A stretch of DNA of 64,000 nt, from positions 248,001-312,000 of the forward strand of contig NZ_CP081864.1 of assembly GCF_019797845.1 (NCBI RefSeq). The letters are read 5' to 3'. The translations under genes were made by a program, and so were the position numbers. The notes beneath the pieces are model-generated. The model did not search any database. It saw nothing but the letters and a program-made list of their open reading frames with translations, and was not told where the DNA came from. Numbering within the stretch: the first letter of the stretch is position 1; each line of letters starts with the position of its first letter. This document shows, in pieces, positions 29,560 to 39,792 of this stretch. This DNA comes from Symbiopectobacterium purcellii. Its GTDB lineage: Bacteria > Pseudomonadota > Gammaproteobacteria > Enterobacterales > Enterobacteriaceae.

Positions 29560-30138
29560 TTATTCAGTTGCCTGTGGTTGCTGCTTGGCTTTTTGAGACG
29601 ACGGTGCGGCGGCCTTGCCGTTCTTATCCTGTAGCTGAGAGGGGACCAGCACGGTGGTGACGCGCCCGCCTTTATCACCCACTGCCTCCATCTGCTGCTG
29701 TTTCACCAGATAGGTGATGCGATCGCCCTTCACGTTGCTATCCAGTTGTTCCAGATACGCATTACCCGTCAGCGTGATCTTATCTTGCGCCAGTTCATAG
29801 CGCACTTTCTGGGCGCGGCCTTTCACCGGCTTGCCGTTATCTTGCATCTGGTAGAAGGTCACCGGATTACCAAAGGCTTCAATCACTTCCTGGCCCTGCG
29901 ATCCCTGTGGGCGCGTGACCACAACTTTTTCGGCCTTCACATCGATGGTGCCTTGTTTTACCGTGACATTACCGGTGAAAGTGACGGTATTGCCCTGCAT
30001 GTCCAATGACTGCTGCGCGGAATCAATGTGAATCGGCTGGCTGGTGTCTCCTGTCACAGCAAGGGCAGGCAGGCTTGCTGCTAACAGGGCGCTGGCAATC
30101 GCCGCGTGGCGCCAGACGTTATTGGTGTTGAATTTCAT
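29560..30138 (-). CDS. lptA: LPS periplasmic transport protein LptA
   Basis: LptA forms the beta-jellyroll bridge that carries LPS across the periplasm between LptC and LptD. The 192 residues (185 in E. coli) include a signal peptide ending near LPALA, the OstA-like domain starting IHIDSAQQSLDMQGNTVTF, and a Lys/Gln/Ala-rich tail. It overlaps lptC by 20 nt, indicating coupling. Confidence 0.97.
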   Translation of the reverse strand: MKFNTNNVWRHAAIASALLAASLPALAVTGDTSQPIHIDSAQQSLDMQGNTVTFTGNVTVKQGTIDVKAEKVVVTRPQGSQGQEVIEAFGNPVTFYQMQDNGKPVKGRAQKVRYELAQDKITLTGNAYLEQLDSNVKGDRITYLVKQQQMEAVGDKGGRVTTVLVPSQLQDKNGKAAAPSSQKAKQQPQATE

Positions 30139-30685
30139 AAGAGGTTTTTACCTTTTCAATCAATTCGGCAGTTTTGTTACGCAAATTACCGCGCATTTTC
30201 ATCCCATTCGAGAGGAAACTGGCTCCAAACAGTGTCACCTCATCATCGGAGGCGATGTCCTGTGTCACCAGGTTAACTTGCGCATTATCGGTTTTTATCT
30301 GCCGTAATTGTGAGTCATTGGTCAGACTGTTGACTTCCACATGCCCGTATAAGAACAACATTTTATCTTTGGTCAGCTTGGCGCGGTCGGCTTGCACCGA
30401 CCAGGTTGCGACACCTTGTTCGTTGAACAGCGTAGCGACAGGCGCGGTAAACCAGGTAAGCTGTTCCGCGTTAAAATACTCCACTCTTTGCGCAACGAGT
30501 CGATAGTTGAGGCCACCTTGCGGGTTAAATACGCGCGTGGTGGTTTCATCGCTGGTGTAGGTCGGCACCGCATTGTCCTGGGTTTCCGTTTGTGGCGCGC
30601 TGTCCTGATCCGTCAGGTTCCAGCCAATCAGAATCAACACAATGAGCGCCAATAGCGCGGTAAGCCAACGCTTCGTCTTATTCAT
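30119..30685 (-). CDS. lptC: LPS transport membrane protein LptC
   Basis: LptC is a bitopic inner-membrane protein that receives LPS from LptBFG and hands it to LptA. The 188 residues (191 in E. coli) have one N-terminal transmembrane helix (about 7-24) and a periplasmic beta-jellyroll with conserved GGLNYRLVAQRVEYF and VNLVTQDIASDDEVTL segments. It follows kdsC with a 96-nt gap and overlaps lptA. Confidence 0.97.
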   Translation of the reverse strand: MNKTKRWLTALLALIVLILIGWNLTDQDSAPQTETQDNAVPTYTSDETTTRVFNPQGGLNYRLVAQRVEYFNAEQLTWFTAPVATLFNEQGVATWSVQADRAKLTKDKMLFLYGHVEVNSLTNDSQLRQIKTDNAQVNLVTQDIASDDEVTLFGASFLSNGMKMRGNLRNKTAELIEKVKTSYEIQHQ

Positions 30686-30781
30686 AATAAAAACGTACTC
30701 ATGGTCATCGCAAACTCATGTCGTAGCAAATTCGTGCCCTGACAAACGGGCGGCGATAGCCCCTTTGCCGTGACGCTATTG

Positions 30782-31348
30782 TCATACCGATAGCCCTTTG
30801 GCGTCGTCCAACTTACCCTGCGCCAGCAGGATAAGGTCGCACAGTTCACGTACCGCACCGCGCCCGCCGGGAATGTTGGTCACGTAGTCCGCCCTGGGCA
30901 GCAGCAGAGGGTGGGCATCTGCCACGGCGACGCTAAGGCCTACCTGCGCCATCACCGGCCAGTCAATCAAATCGTCACCAATATAGGCAACCTGATTGGC
31001 GTTAAGCGACAGTGTATCTAACAGTTCACGGAAGGCCAAAACCTTATCTGACTGTCCCTGATAAAGATGGGTGATACCCAGCGTGCGGCAGCGGTCTTCC
31101 ACCAGTGGCGCAGAGCGCCCGGTAATGATGGCGACCTCGATGCCGGACGTTAGCAGACAGCGAATCCCATAACCGTCGCGCACGTTAAACGCCTTCAGTT
31201 CTTCCCCTTGATTGCCCATGTAAATAAGGCCGTCAGAGAGCACGCCGTCAACATCGCAAATCAGCAATTTGATGGCTTGCGCCTTTTCCAATACCCGATC
31301 CGCGACGGGGCCGTAGCAGGTGGCGGTTTGCGCTTGGGGGTTATTCAT
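30782..31348 (-). CDS. kdsC: 3-deoxy-D-manno-octulosonate-8-phosphate phosphatase
   Basis: KdsC removes phosphate from KDO-8-phosphate in the synthesis of the LPS inner core sugar. The 188-residue HAD-family protein has motif I DVDGVLSDG, motif II ITGR, and motif IV GDDLIDWPVM. The ATG at 31348 gives exactly the E. coli length and has AAGGA upstream; an in-frame GTG two codons earlier is less likely. It sits between kdsD and lptC. Confidence 0.96.
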   Translation of the reverse strand: MNNPQAQTATCYGPVADRVLEKAQAIKLLICDVDGVLSDGLIYMGNQGEELKAFNVRDGYGIRCLLTSGIEVAIITGRSAPLVEDRCRTLGITHLYQGQSDKVLAFRELLDTLSLNANQVAYIGDDLIDWPVMAQVGLSVAVADAHPLLLPRADYVTNIPGGRGAVRELCDLILLAQGKLDDAKGLSV

Positions 31349-31414
31349 AAACACATATCCTTGATGTCACCCTTCTTTCTCTAGGGATCGCCAGAAAGAC
31401 GATCCCGTAAACTG

Positions 31415-32401
31415 TCACACCACGCCAGCGCGCAGCATATCATGCATATGGACGATACCGACCAGTCGATCGGATTGTGCCACCAGTAGCGACGTAATAT
31501 GGCGCGACTGCATCAGATTCAGCGCATCCACCGCCAAGGTATTGGGCGTGACCCGAATACCGCCTGCGGTCATCAGATCGGCGATACGCGCATCATTGAG
31601 GTTGATCTGCATATCAAAGATGCGGCGCAGGTCACCGTCGGTGAAGATGCCTTCGATCGTCATGTCCGGCGTGCAAATTACGGTCATACCGAAACTCTTG
31701 CGGGTGATCTCCACCAGCGCATCACGCAACGAGGCGTCTCGGGTAACGTGGGGGATCTCGTCTCCGGTATGCATGATATCCGCAACGCGCAGCAAAAGTT
31801 TGCGGCCCAGTGCGCCACCGGGGTGAGAAAGGGCAAAATCTTCGGCGGTGAAACCCCGCGCCTGTAACAAGGCGACGGCAAGCGCATCGCCCATTACCAG
31901 CGTGGCCGTGGTGCTGGAGGTGGGGGCTAGCCCCAACGGGCAGGCTTCCTGCGGCACATGGACACAGAGATGAATATCGGCCGCTTTACCCATGGTGCTT
32001 TCCGGGTTGCTGGTGATGCAAATCAGAAACACACCCAGACGTTTGAGCACCGGGATCAGCGCCAGAATTTCATTGGACTCACCCGAGTTGGATATGGCGA
32101 TCACGATATCTTGCGCGGTGATCATGCCGAGGTCACCGTGGCTGGCCTCACCGGGATGAACAAAAAACGAGGGAGTGCCTGTGCTGGCGAAGGTTGCCGC
32201 CATCTTGCAGCCGATATGCCCGGATTTCCCCATTCCCATTACTACCACTTTGCCCTGGCAATGGAACATGGTGCGACAAGCGCGGGTGAAGTTGTCATCG
32301 ATATACTGGTCCAGATGGGCCAACCCGTCGCGTTCGATAGCGAGCACGTGTCGGCCCGCCTGTTGGAAATCGAAATCGGGCTGTTGTTCAACGTTGGACA
32401 T
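31415..32401 (-). CDS. kdsD: D-arabinose 5-phosphate isomerase
   Basis: KdsD converts ribulose 5-phosphate to arabinose 5-phosphate, the first dedicated precursor of KDO. The 328 residues equal E. coli KdsD. The N-terminal SIS domain contains GMGKSGHIGCKMAATFAS and ISNSGESNEI; two CBS domains follow (about 205-328, with VADIMHTGDEIP and DLMTAGGIRVTP). The gene order yrbG-kdsD-kdsC is conserved. Confidence 0.97.
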   Translation of the reverse strand: MSNVEQQPDFDFQQAGRHVLAIERDGLAHLDQYIDDNFTRACRTMFHCQGKVVVMGMGKSGHIGCKMAATFASTGTPSFFVHPGEASHGDLGMITAQDIVIAISNSGESNEILALIPVLKRLGVFLICITSNPESTMGKAADIHLCVHVPQEACPLGLAPTSSTTATLVMGDALAVALLQARGFTAEDFALSHPGGALGRKLLLRVADIMHTGDEIPHVTRDASLRDALVEITRKSFGMTVICTPDMTIEGIFTDGDLRRIFDMQINLNDARIADLMTAGGIRVTPNTLAVDALNLMQSRHITSLLVAQSDRLVGIVHMHDMLRAGVV

Positions 32402-32452
32402 AACGGTTAATCCTGACTATTTGAGTTTTCCAAGAAAACGAGTCGTGCGCCG

Positions 32453-33424
32453 CTAATACAGCAAAAACAGCGTCGCAAGGTAAGCAATAAACATACACAG
32501 TAACAGCGCGCCAGCACCTTGCCCGATAGAGCGTTTTTTGCGCAGACAGAGCAGCGTCAGCAGCAGGCTCGCTCCCAGCATGACCCCGTAATCGCGTTGA
32601 AATGCCAGTGGGTTCACCGCACCGGGTGACAGCAGCGCCGGGACACCAAGCACGATAACCAGATTGAAGACGTTTGACCCAATCAGGTTACCCAGCGCGA
32701 TATCATCCTCTTTTTTCAGCGTGCCGACGATGGCTGTGGCCAATTCCGGCAGGCTGGTGCCGATCGCCAGCACCGTTAGCCCAATGGTCAACTCATCAAA
32801 CGCGAAATGACGTGCGATCACCGTGGCATTGTCAATCACGATGCGTGCCGCCATCGGCAAAATAATCAATCCCAGCAGCAACCAGAGAACGGCAACCGTC
32901 TGATTACCGTCAGCCTGTGCCTGCGGCAGCTCCGCCAGCTGTTCGCGCGTCAGGCTGTCACTGCCGCTCTGTTGCGCCTGGCGTGCCATGCGCAGCATCA
33001 GTACGATCCAGGCACCCGCCGCCGCGAGCAGCATCACGCCGTCAAGCCGACTGAGATAGCCATTGTAAAGCACACCGCCGCTGAACAGCGTGATCAACAG
33101 CATGGGGAGTAGTTCACGCCGCAGCAGATCGGAACGAAAGGTCAAGGGGCGAATCAGGGCAGCGCTGCCGAGGATTAGCATGATATTGGCGATATTCGAC
33201 CCCAATACGTTACCGACCGCCATGTCCATTTGCTGGTTCAGGCCCGCCGTCACCGACACCGCCAACTCTGGCAGTGAGGTGCCGATGCCAACAATCATCA
33301 CGCCGATAATCAAAGGAGAAACGCCCCACACACGGGCAAGAACGGCTGCGCCATAAACTAAACGGTCAGCACCATAAACCAAAAGAAACAGGCCAATAAC
33401 CAGCAGAACTATCGCAAAAAGCAT
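32453..33424 (-). CDS. yrbG: Putative calcium/sodium:proton antiporter YrbG
   Basis: YrbG belongs to the CaCA cation antiporter family; the physiological substrate is not settled. The 323 residues (325 in E. coli) form about ten transmembrane segments with two inverted alpha repeats: GIGTSLPELAVS with GNVLGSNIANI in the first half, and AIGTSLPELATA with GNLIGSNVFNL in the second. It is the first gene of the minus-strand string leading to npr and is divergent from mlaF. Confidence 0.94.
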   Translation of the reverse strand: MLFAIVLLVIGLFLLVYGADRLVYGAAVLARVWGVSPLIIGVMIVGIGTSLPELAVSVTAGLNQQMDMAVGNVLGSNIANIMLILGSAALIRPLTFRSDLLRRELLPMLLITLFSGGVLYNGYLSRLDGVMLLAAAGAWIVLMLRMARQAQQSGSDSLTREQLAELPQAQADGNQTVAVLWLLLGLIILPMAARIVIDNATVIARHFAFDELTIGLTVLAIGTSLPELATAIVGTLKKEDDIALGNLIGSNVFNLVIVLGVPALLSPGAVNPLAFQRDYGVMLGASLLLTLLCLRKKRSIGQGAGALLLCMFIAYLATLFLLY

Positions 33425-33727
33425 GCAGCGTCCTTTATTCGGGTATAATCACCGGCTCATTAGGCAATGAAGCGGTGCGCGGACGAATGTCGAGCAAAAA
33501 TTGCGTTGCATCGTAGAGGGGTAATTTTGACTGTCTGGGCAGAAAAAGTAAAACCTATGGCAGCCAGAACCCGCCCTTTTCGGTAAGAATTGTCGGTAAT
33601 ATTTTGTAAAACTCGTGCTTTGCCTGAAACCTGCCGTTAAGCTTGATAGGAAATGCAACGGTTGTTGCACGTCATGGACGTATAACAGCGACGATCGTCA
33701 AGGGGAGTGAGTGAAGGAAAAGATCGC
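33425..33727. other. Divergent yrbG/mlaF spacer
   Basis: This 303-nt region separates yrbG from the mla operon and must hold promoters for both. I see a TATAAT at 33444-33449 without a good -35, and a 6-bp hairpin at 33654-33669 (TGCAAC, 4 nt, GTTGCA). No gene is apparent. Confidence 0.4.
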
Positions 33728-34540
33728 ATGAACCAAGATGCTACTCATCTGGTCGAAATTCGTGGGCTCAATTTTTCGCGCGGCGAGCGGCCCATTTTCA
33801 CCGATGTTTCATTAACCGTACCCAAAGGGAAGGTCACCGCTATCATGGGGCCCTCCGGTATCGGTAAAACCACATTGTTGCGCCTGATTGGCGGTCAGCT
33901 TCAGCCGGACAGCGGCGAGATCTGGTTTGACGGGGAGAATATTCCAACGCTCTCCCGTTCCCGGTTGTATGACGTGCGTAAGAAGATGAGCATGTTGTTC
34001 CAGTCTGGCGCGCTGTTCACCGATCTTACCGTGTTTGAGAACGTGGCCTGGCCGCTGCGGGAACATACCCAACTGCCCGAAGCGCTGTTACGTAGTACGG
34101 TGCTGATGAAACTGGAGGCGGTCGGGTTACGCGGTGCGGCCAACCTGATGCCTTCAGAGCTGTCCGGAGGGATGGCTCGCCGTGCCGCATTGGCCCGCGC
34201 CATTGCGCTCGATCCGCAAATGATCATGTTCGACGAACCGTTTGTCGGCCAGGATCCGATCACCATGGGCGTGTTGGTTAAGCTTATCGATGAACTGAAC
34301 CATGCGCTGGGTATCACCTGCGTGGTGGTCTCTCATGACGTGCCGGAAGTGCTGAGCATCGCAGATTATGCCTATATCGTGGCGGATCAGCACATCGTTG
34401 CGCACGGCTCGGTGGAGGCGCTGCGTGCGAATACCGATCCTCGGGTACGGCAATTTATTGACGGCATTGCCGATGGTCCCGTGCCGTTTCGCTTCCCTGC
34501 AGGTGACTACAAAACCAGCCTGTTAGGCTCCGGGAGTTAA
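33728..34540 (+). CDS. mlaF: Phospholipid ABC transporter ATPase MlaF
   Basis: MlaF is the ATPase of the MlaFEDB complex, which moves phospholipids between the inner membrane and MlaC to keep the outer membrane asymmetric. The 270 residues contain Walker [10 protein letters not shown], the signature LSGGMARR and Walker [13 protein letters not shown]. The ATG at 33728 is preferred to one seven codons upstream because AAGGAAAAG precedes it and the length then matches E. coli (269). It is the first gene of mlaFEDCB. Confidence 0.97.
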   Translation: MNQDATHLVEIRGLNFSRGERPIFTDVSLTVPKGKVTAIMGPSGIGKTTLLRLIGGQLQPDSGEIWFDGENIPTLSRSRLYDVRKKMSMLFQSGALFTDLTVFENVAWPLREHTQLPEALLRSTVLMKLEAVGLRGAANLMPSELSGGMARRAALARAIALDPQMIMFDEPFVGQDPITMGVLVKLIDELNHALGITCVVVSHDVPEVLSIADYAYIVADQHIVAHGSVEALRANTDPRVRQFIDGIADGPVPFRFPAGDYKTSLLGSGS

Positions 34541-34547
34541 TCAATTC

Positions 34548-35330
34548 ATGCTACGAGAAGCATTGGCGTCGTTGGGACGTCAGGGAATCCGGTCCTGTGC
34601 TGCCTTCGGTCGTGCCGGGTTCATGTTGTTTAATGCGCTGGTGGGCCGTCCCGAACTGCGCAAGCAAGGCCCGCTGTTGCTCAAGCAACTGCACAGCGTT
34701 GGGGTTCAGTCTCTCTTGATCATCCTGGTGTCTGGACTGTTTATCGGTATGGTGTTGGGGCTGCAAGGGTATCTGGTGCTGACCACCTACAGCGCTGAGG
34801 CCAGCCTGGGCATGATGGTGGCGCTTTCTCTGCTGCGCGAACTGGGGCCGGTGGTTACCGCGTTGTTGTTTGCTGGCCGCGCCGGCTCGGCGCTGACGGC
34901 GGAAATTGGCCTGATGAAAGCCACCGAGCAGCTTTCCAGTATGGAGATGATGGCGGTAGACCCGCTGCGGCGCGTGGTGGCCCCGCGTTTCTGGGCCGGA
35001 CTTATCAGCATGCCGCTGCTGACGATCATCTTTGTGGCGGTCGGCATCTGGGGCGGCGCGTTGGTTGGGGTGAGCTGGAAGGGCATCGATGATGGCTTCT
35101 TCTGGTCAGCGATGCAGGGCGCCGTCGAGTGGCGCAAAGATCTGCTGAACTGCGTGATCAAAAGTGTGGTATTTGCGATTACCGTGACCTGGATTGCGTT
35201 GTTCAATGGCTATGATGCGATCCCGACCTCTGAGGGGATCAGCCGGGCGACGACGCGCACGGTAGTGCATTCGTCATTGGCGGTATTGGGATTGGATTTT
35301 GTGCTGACAGCACTGATGTTTGGGAACTGA
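34548..35330 (+). CDS. mlaE: Phospholipid ABC transporter permease MlaE
   Basis: MlaE is the permease dimer of the MlaFEDB transporter. The 260 residues equal E. coli MlaE, with an amphipathic N-terminal helix and about five transmembrane segments. The [16 protein letters not shown] region reads [14 protein letters not shown], and the [21 protein letters not shown] coupling-loop region is well preserved. It begins 7 nt after mlaF. Confidence 0.97.
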   Translation: MLREALASLGRQGIRSCAAFGRAGFMLFNALVGRPELRKQGPLLLKQLHSVGVQSLLIILVSGLFIGMVLGLQGYLVLTTYSAEASLGMMVALSLLRELGPVVTALLFAGRAGSALTAEIGLMKATEQLSSMEMMAVDPLRRVVAPRFWAGLISMPLLTIIFVAVGIWGGALVGVSWKGIDDGFFWSAMQGAVEWRKDLLNCVIKSVVFAITVTWIALFNGYDAIPTSEGISRATTRTVVHSSLAVLGLDFVLTALMFGN

Positions 35331-35334
35331 GTCG

Positions 35335-35901
35335 ATGCAAACAAAGCGAAGTGAAATCTGGGTTGGCGTATTCCTGTTGATCGCCCTGGGCGCCATTATT
35401 TTTCTCTGTTTGAAAGTCGCCGACGTGAAGTCTATCGGCAGCGAACAGACCTACCGGCTGTACGCCACGTTTGACAATATTGGCGGTCTGAAAGCGCGTT
35501 CTCCGATCAAAGTCGGCGGTGTGGTGATTGGTCGCGTTGCCGATATTTCATTGGATACTAAAACCTATTTGCCGCGCGTTGCCATGGATATCCAACGCCG
35601 GTACGACCATATTCCTGACACCAGTTCGTTGGCGATCCGCACCTCCGGGTTGCTGGGCGAACAGTATCTGGCGCTGAATATTGGCTTCGAAGATGAAGAA
35701 ATGGGCACCAAGATCCTCGCTGATGGCGGTGTGATTCAGGACACCAAATCCGCCATGGTACTGGAGGACTTAATCGGACAATTCCTCTATAAGAGCGGAG
35801 GAGATAGCGCCGACAATACGGTGAAAACGGAATCTGTGCCGCAAAACGAACCGGCATTGACGCCAGCGCCGTCTGCTCCTGCGTCGGGCGCAGCACAATA
35901 A
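35335..35901 (+). CDS. mlaD: MCE-domain lipid-binding protein MlaD
   Basis: MlaD forms a hexameric periplasmic ring through which lipid passes between MlaE and MlaC. The 188 residues (183 in E. coli) have one N-terminal transmembrane helix (about 9-25) and an MCE domain with [23 protein letters not shown] split over residues 39-61. A Pro/Ala-rich tail follows. The start at 35335 ([11 protein letters not shown]) is chosen over one five codons upstream that overlaps mlaE. Confidence 0.96.
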   Translation: MQTKRSEIWVGVFLLIALGAIIFLCLKVADVKSIGSEQTYRLYATFDNIGGLKARSPIKVGGVVIGRVADISLDTKTYLPRVAMDIQRRYDHIPDTSSLAIRTSGLLGEQYLALNIGFEDEEMGTKILADGGVIQDTKSAMVLEDLIGQFLYKSGGDSADNTVKTESVPQNEPALTPAPSAPASGAAQ

Positions 35902-35917
35902 TCAAGAGGACATCTGC

Positions 35918-36550
35918 ATGTTAAAACGTTTACTGATGGTGGCACTGCTGGTCGTGGCACCTTTCGCCAGCGCGGTGGATCAAACCAATCCTTATCGTTT
36001 GATGAACGATGCGGCGGAGAAGACCTTTTCGCGTCTGAAAACGGAGCAGCCGCGTATCAAGCAGGATCCGAACTACTTGCGTCAAATCGTGCAAGAAGAG
36101 CTGCTGCCGTATGTGCAGATTCGCTATGCAGGGGCATTGGTTCTGGGCCGCTACTACAAAGAAGCGACGCCGGCGCAGCGTGATGCCTATTTCAAGGCGT
36201 TCGAAGCCTATTTAGCGCAAGCCTACGGTCAGGCGCTGGCGCTGTATCACGGGCAGAACTACCAGATTGCACCGGAACAGCCGCTGGGCACTGCGGATAT
36301 CATTCTCATCCGCGTAACCATTCTTGACAACGGTGGCCGCCCACCGGTACGTCTGGATTTTCAATGGCGTAAAAACAGCCAGACCGGTAACTGGCAGGCT
36401 TACGACATGATTGCCGAAGGGGTGAGCATGATCACCACCAAGCAAAACGAATGGGCAGCCATTTTGCGTCAACAGGGCGTTGATGGGTTAACCAAGCAGT
36501 TGGAAGCCTCCGCGCGTCAGCCGATTACGCTGGAGCAGAAAAATGGCTGA
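35918..36550 (+). CDS. mlaC: Periplasmic phospholipid shuttle MlaC
   Basis: MlaC carries phospholipid between the outer-membrane MlaA complex and MlaFEDB. The 210 residues (211 in E. coli) start with a cleavable signal peptide ([19 protein letters not shown]) and contain the Tol_Tol_Ttg2 fold with [20 protein letters not shown]. Its 3' end overlaps mlaB by 8 nt. Confidence 0.97.
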   Translation: MLKRLLMVALLVVAPFASAVDQTNPYRLMNDAAEKTFSRLKTEQPRIKQDPNYLRQIVQEELLPYVQIRYAGALVLGRYYKEATPAQRDAYFKAFEAYLAQAYGQALALYHGQNYQIAPEQPLGTADIILIRVTILDNGGRPPVRLDFQWRKNSQTGNWQAYDMIAEGVSMITTKQNEWAAILRQQGVDGLTKQLEASARQPITLEQKNG

Positions 36551-36836
36551 GGCTCTGCGCTGGACGTCGCAAGACACGACGCTGGCGCTGTCCGGCGATT
36601 TGGATCGCGATTCCCTGCTGCCGTTTTGGCAGCAGCGCGAGACCTTGCTGAAGGGCAAGCAGGCGCTGGATATCGCGGCGCTGAACCGGGTGGATTCCGC
36701 CGGGCTGGCGCTGTTGGTGCATCTCTATCAACAGCAGCGCCGCTCAGCGCCATCGTTCACCATTTCTGGTGCCAGTGAACGGGTAAAAACGCTGATTGCG
36801 CTGTATAACCTCAACGACATTATTCCCGTCGTTTGA
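36543..36836 (+). CDS. mlaB: STAS-domain protein MlaB
   Basis: MlaB is a cytoplasmic STAS protein that stabilises MlaF dimers in the transporter. The 97 residues equal the E. coli length; the STAS core is around [20 protein letters not shown]. It is translationally coupled to mlaC and is the last gene of the operon, with a terminator 39 nt downstream. Confidence 0.95.
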   Translation: MAEALRWTSQDTTLALSGDLDRDSLLPFWQQRETLLKGKQALDIAALNRVDSAGLALLVHLYQQQRRSAPSFTISGASERVKTLIALYNLNDIIPVV

Positions 36837-36874
36837 TTTTTTTCTTTACCTTTCCCGCGTATAGATGAAAACCG

Positions 36875-36907
36875 CCCTCTTAGCTCACGCCAAGAGGGAT
36901 TTCTTTG
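36875..36907 (+). terminator. Intrinsic terminator of the mla operon
   Basis: CCCTCTT at 36875-36881 and AAGAGGG at 36892-36898 form a 7-bp stem with a 10-nt loop, followed by ATTTCTTTG. The stem and T-rich tail lie just after mlaB and before ibaG, so they should separate the two transcription units. Confidence 0.7.
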
Positions 36908-36978
36908 TTTAAGAAAACGGCGTATTCATCTAAGATACACGGCTGATAATCCTCCCCCTGAACACAGAATTGAGAGCG

Positions 36979-37233
36979 ATGGAAAATAACGAGATCGAAG
37001 AGGTGCTGATGAAGGCACTCGCACTGCAAGAAGTCCACGTCACGGGCGATGGCAGCCACTTTCAGGTCGTCGCCGTGGGGGATATTTTTGCTGGTATGCG
37101 TCGTGTCAAACAGCAGCAGACCGTATACGCGCCCTTGATGGAGTACATTGCGGACAACCGCATTCATGCGCTTTCTATAAAGGCCTATACACCGGAAGAA
37201 TGGCAGCGCGATCGTAAGCTGAACGGCTTTTAA
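36979..37233 (+). CDS. ibaG: BolA-family protein IbaG
   Basis: IbaG is a small BolA-type protein that works with monothiol glutaredoxin in iron-sulfur handling and affects acid tolerance and envelope morphology. The 84 residues equal the E. coli length. The conserved [24 protein letters not shown] region holds the likely ligand histidine. The ATG at 36979 is preferred over a TTG three codons upstream. It precedes murA as in E. coli. Confidence 0.95.
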   Translation: MENNEIEEVLMKALALQEVHVTGDGSHFQVVAVGDIFAGMRRVKQQQTVYAPLMEYIADNRIHALSIKAYTPEEWQRDRKLNGF

Positions 37234-37272
37234 GCGAGAGCAGTGCGCCCTGGAATACTTTTAGCAAGCTGA

Positions 37273-38550
<1,278 letters not shown>

Positions 38551-38558
38551 TCCCGTTT

Positions 38559-38589
38559 CAGTATGAGCAGCCGTGCGCTGCTCATACTG
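38559..38589. terminator. Inverted repeat between murA and degS
   Basis: CAGTATGAGCAG (38559-38570) and CTGCTCATACTG (38578-38589) form a perfect 12-bp stem with a 7-nt loop between two convergent genes. It may end both transcripts, but neither side has a T-tract. Confidence 0.5.
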
Positions 38590-38595
38590 GTAACG

Positions 38596-39690
38596 TCAGT
38601 TCTCCGGAAACTCCTGAATCGTCACCGACAGCGTCATCTCCTGGTCGCCGCGGCGAATGGCTACCGGAACGGCAGTGCCGGGACGAACTTCAGCCACCTG
38701 ATCCATGGTTTCAATCACTGAGACGGCGGGCTTGCCGTTCATGGTCAGCAGCACGTCACCTTTTTTCATGCCGCCTTTATCTGCTGGTCCGCCGGGTTCG
38801 ACATTCATCACGATCACACCTTGCAGGCGTTTATTGCTGTCCAGCGTGCTATTGGGTGATAGCCCTTCCGCTTGTGCGCCGTTAATGCCGATATAGCCGC
38901 GCACCACACGACCATCGCGAATCAGTTTTCCCATCACCTTGGTGGCCAGCGCTACCGGGATGGCGAAGCCAATGCCTTCCGGCGTTTCTCCGTCGCTGCC
39001 TTTATCAAAGGTCAGGGTGTTGATGCCGACCAGTTCACCTAGCGTGTTGACCAACGCACCGCCAGAGTTACCGTGGTTGATGGAGGCATCGGTTTGCAGG
39101 AAATTCTGACGCCCACCAAAGCCGGAACCCGATCCGTCCATCAGGCTCAGACCCACGCGGCCGGTGGCGCTGATAATGCCTTGAGTCACGGTTTGGCCCA
39201 GGTTGTAAGGGTTACCGATAGCCAGCACCACATCGCCGATGTGCGCCGTGCGTTTTTCGTTGATGGTGATGACCGGTAGGTTAGCGGCTTCCACTTTCAC
39301 TACCGCCAGATCGGTCAGCTTGTCCGTGCCAATCACGCTGGCCTCATAGACGCGGCCATCCTGTAACGAGATAACCAACTGCGCGATATTGTTTATCACG
39401 TGATTATTGGTCAGCACGTAGCCCTTTTCACTCATGATCACGCCAGATCCGAGCAGGCGAATGTTCAGTTCTCCGTTGGTTTCGCTGCTTGACTCCCGGC
39501 TATAGACGTTAACCACCGCAGGCGCTGCGCGGCGAACGGCCTGATTATAGCTAAGCGGCACATCCTCGCTCTGGATACTGTGTGAGCGGGAAAACAGTGC
39601 GGTATTTGACCGTAGCAACGGCATGATCGCGAGCAGAATTCCCGCCACGATCGCGCCAATAATGGCGGAGCGAAAGAGTTTTGCGAGCAT
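38596..39690 (-). CDS. degS: Outer-membrane stress sensor protease DegS
   Basis: DegS cleaves RseA when misfolded porin C-termini bind its PDZ domain, starting the sigma-E response. The 364 residues (355 in E. coli) have one N-terminal membrane anchor (about 8-26). The trypsin-like domain carries the triad His in LTNNHVIN, Asp in TDLAVVKV and Ser in HGNSGGALVN; one PDZ domain follows (about 260-360). It follows degQ on the same strand with a 102-nt gap. Confidence 0.97.
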   Translation of the reverse strand: MLAKLFRSAIIGAIVAGILLAIMPLLRSNTALFSRSHSIQSEDVPLSYNQAVRRAAPAVVNVYSRESSSETNGELNIRLLGSGVIMSEKGYVLTNNHVINNIAQLVISLQDGRVYEASVIGTDKLTDLAVVKVEAANLPVITINEKRTAHIGDVVLAIGNPYNLGQTVTQGIISATGRVGLSLMDGSGSGFGGRQNFLQTDASINHGNSGGALVNTLGELVGINTLTFDKGSDGETPEGIGFAIPVALATKVMGKLIRDGRVVRGYIGINGAQAEGLSPNSTLDSNKRLQGVIVMNVEPGGPADKGGMKKGDVLLTMNGKPAVSVIETMDQVAEVRPGTAVPVAIRRGDQEMTLSVTIQEFPEN

Positions 39691-39739
39691 AAAACGTACA
39701 GGGAAGTGGATAGGTAAGCGTAGGATAACATGAGTTTAC

Positions 39740-39763
39740 CGGACACGGCATGTACCGTGTCCG
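39740..39763. terminator. Inverted repeat between degQ and degS
   Basis: CGGACACGG (39740-39748) and CCGTGTCCG (39755-39763) form a perfect 9-bp stem with a 6-nt loop about 30 nt after the degQ stop. On the degQ strand no T-tract follows; on the other strand ATTTTATA follows. It may limit read-through from degQ into degS. Confidence 0.45.
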
Positions 39764-39792
39764 ATTTTATAGTATTGAGACAATATATTGTA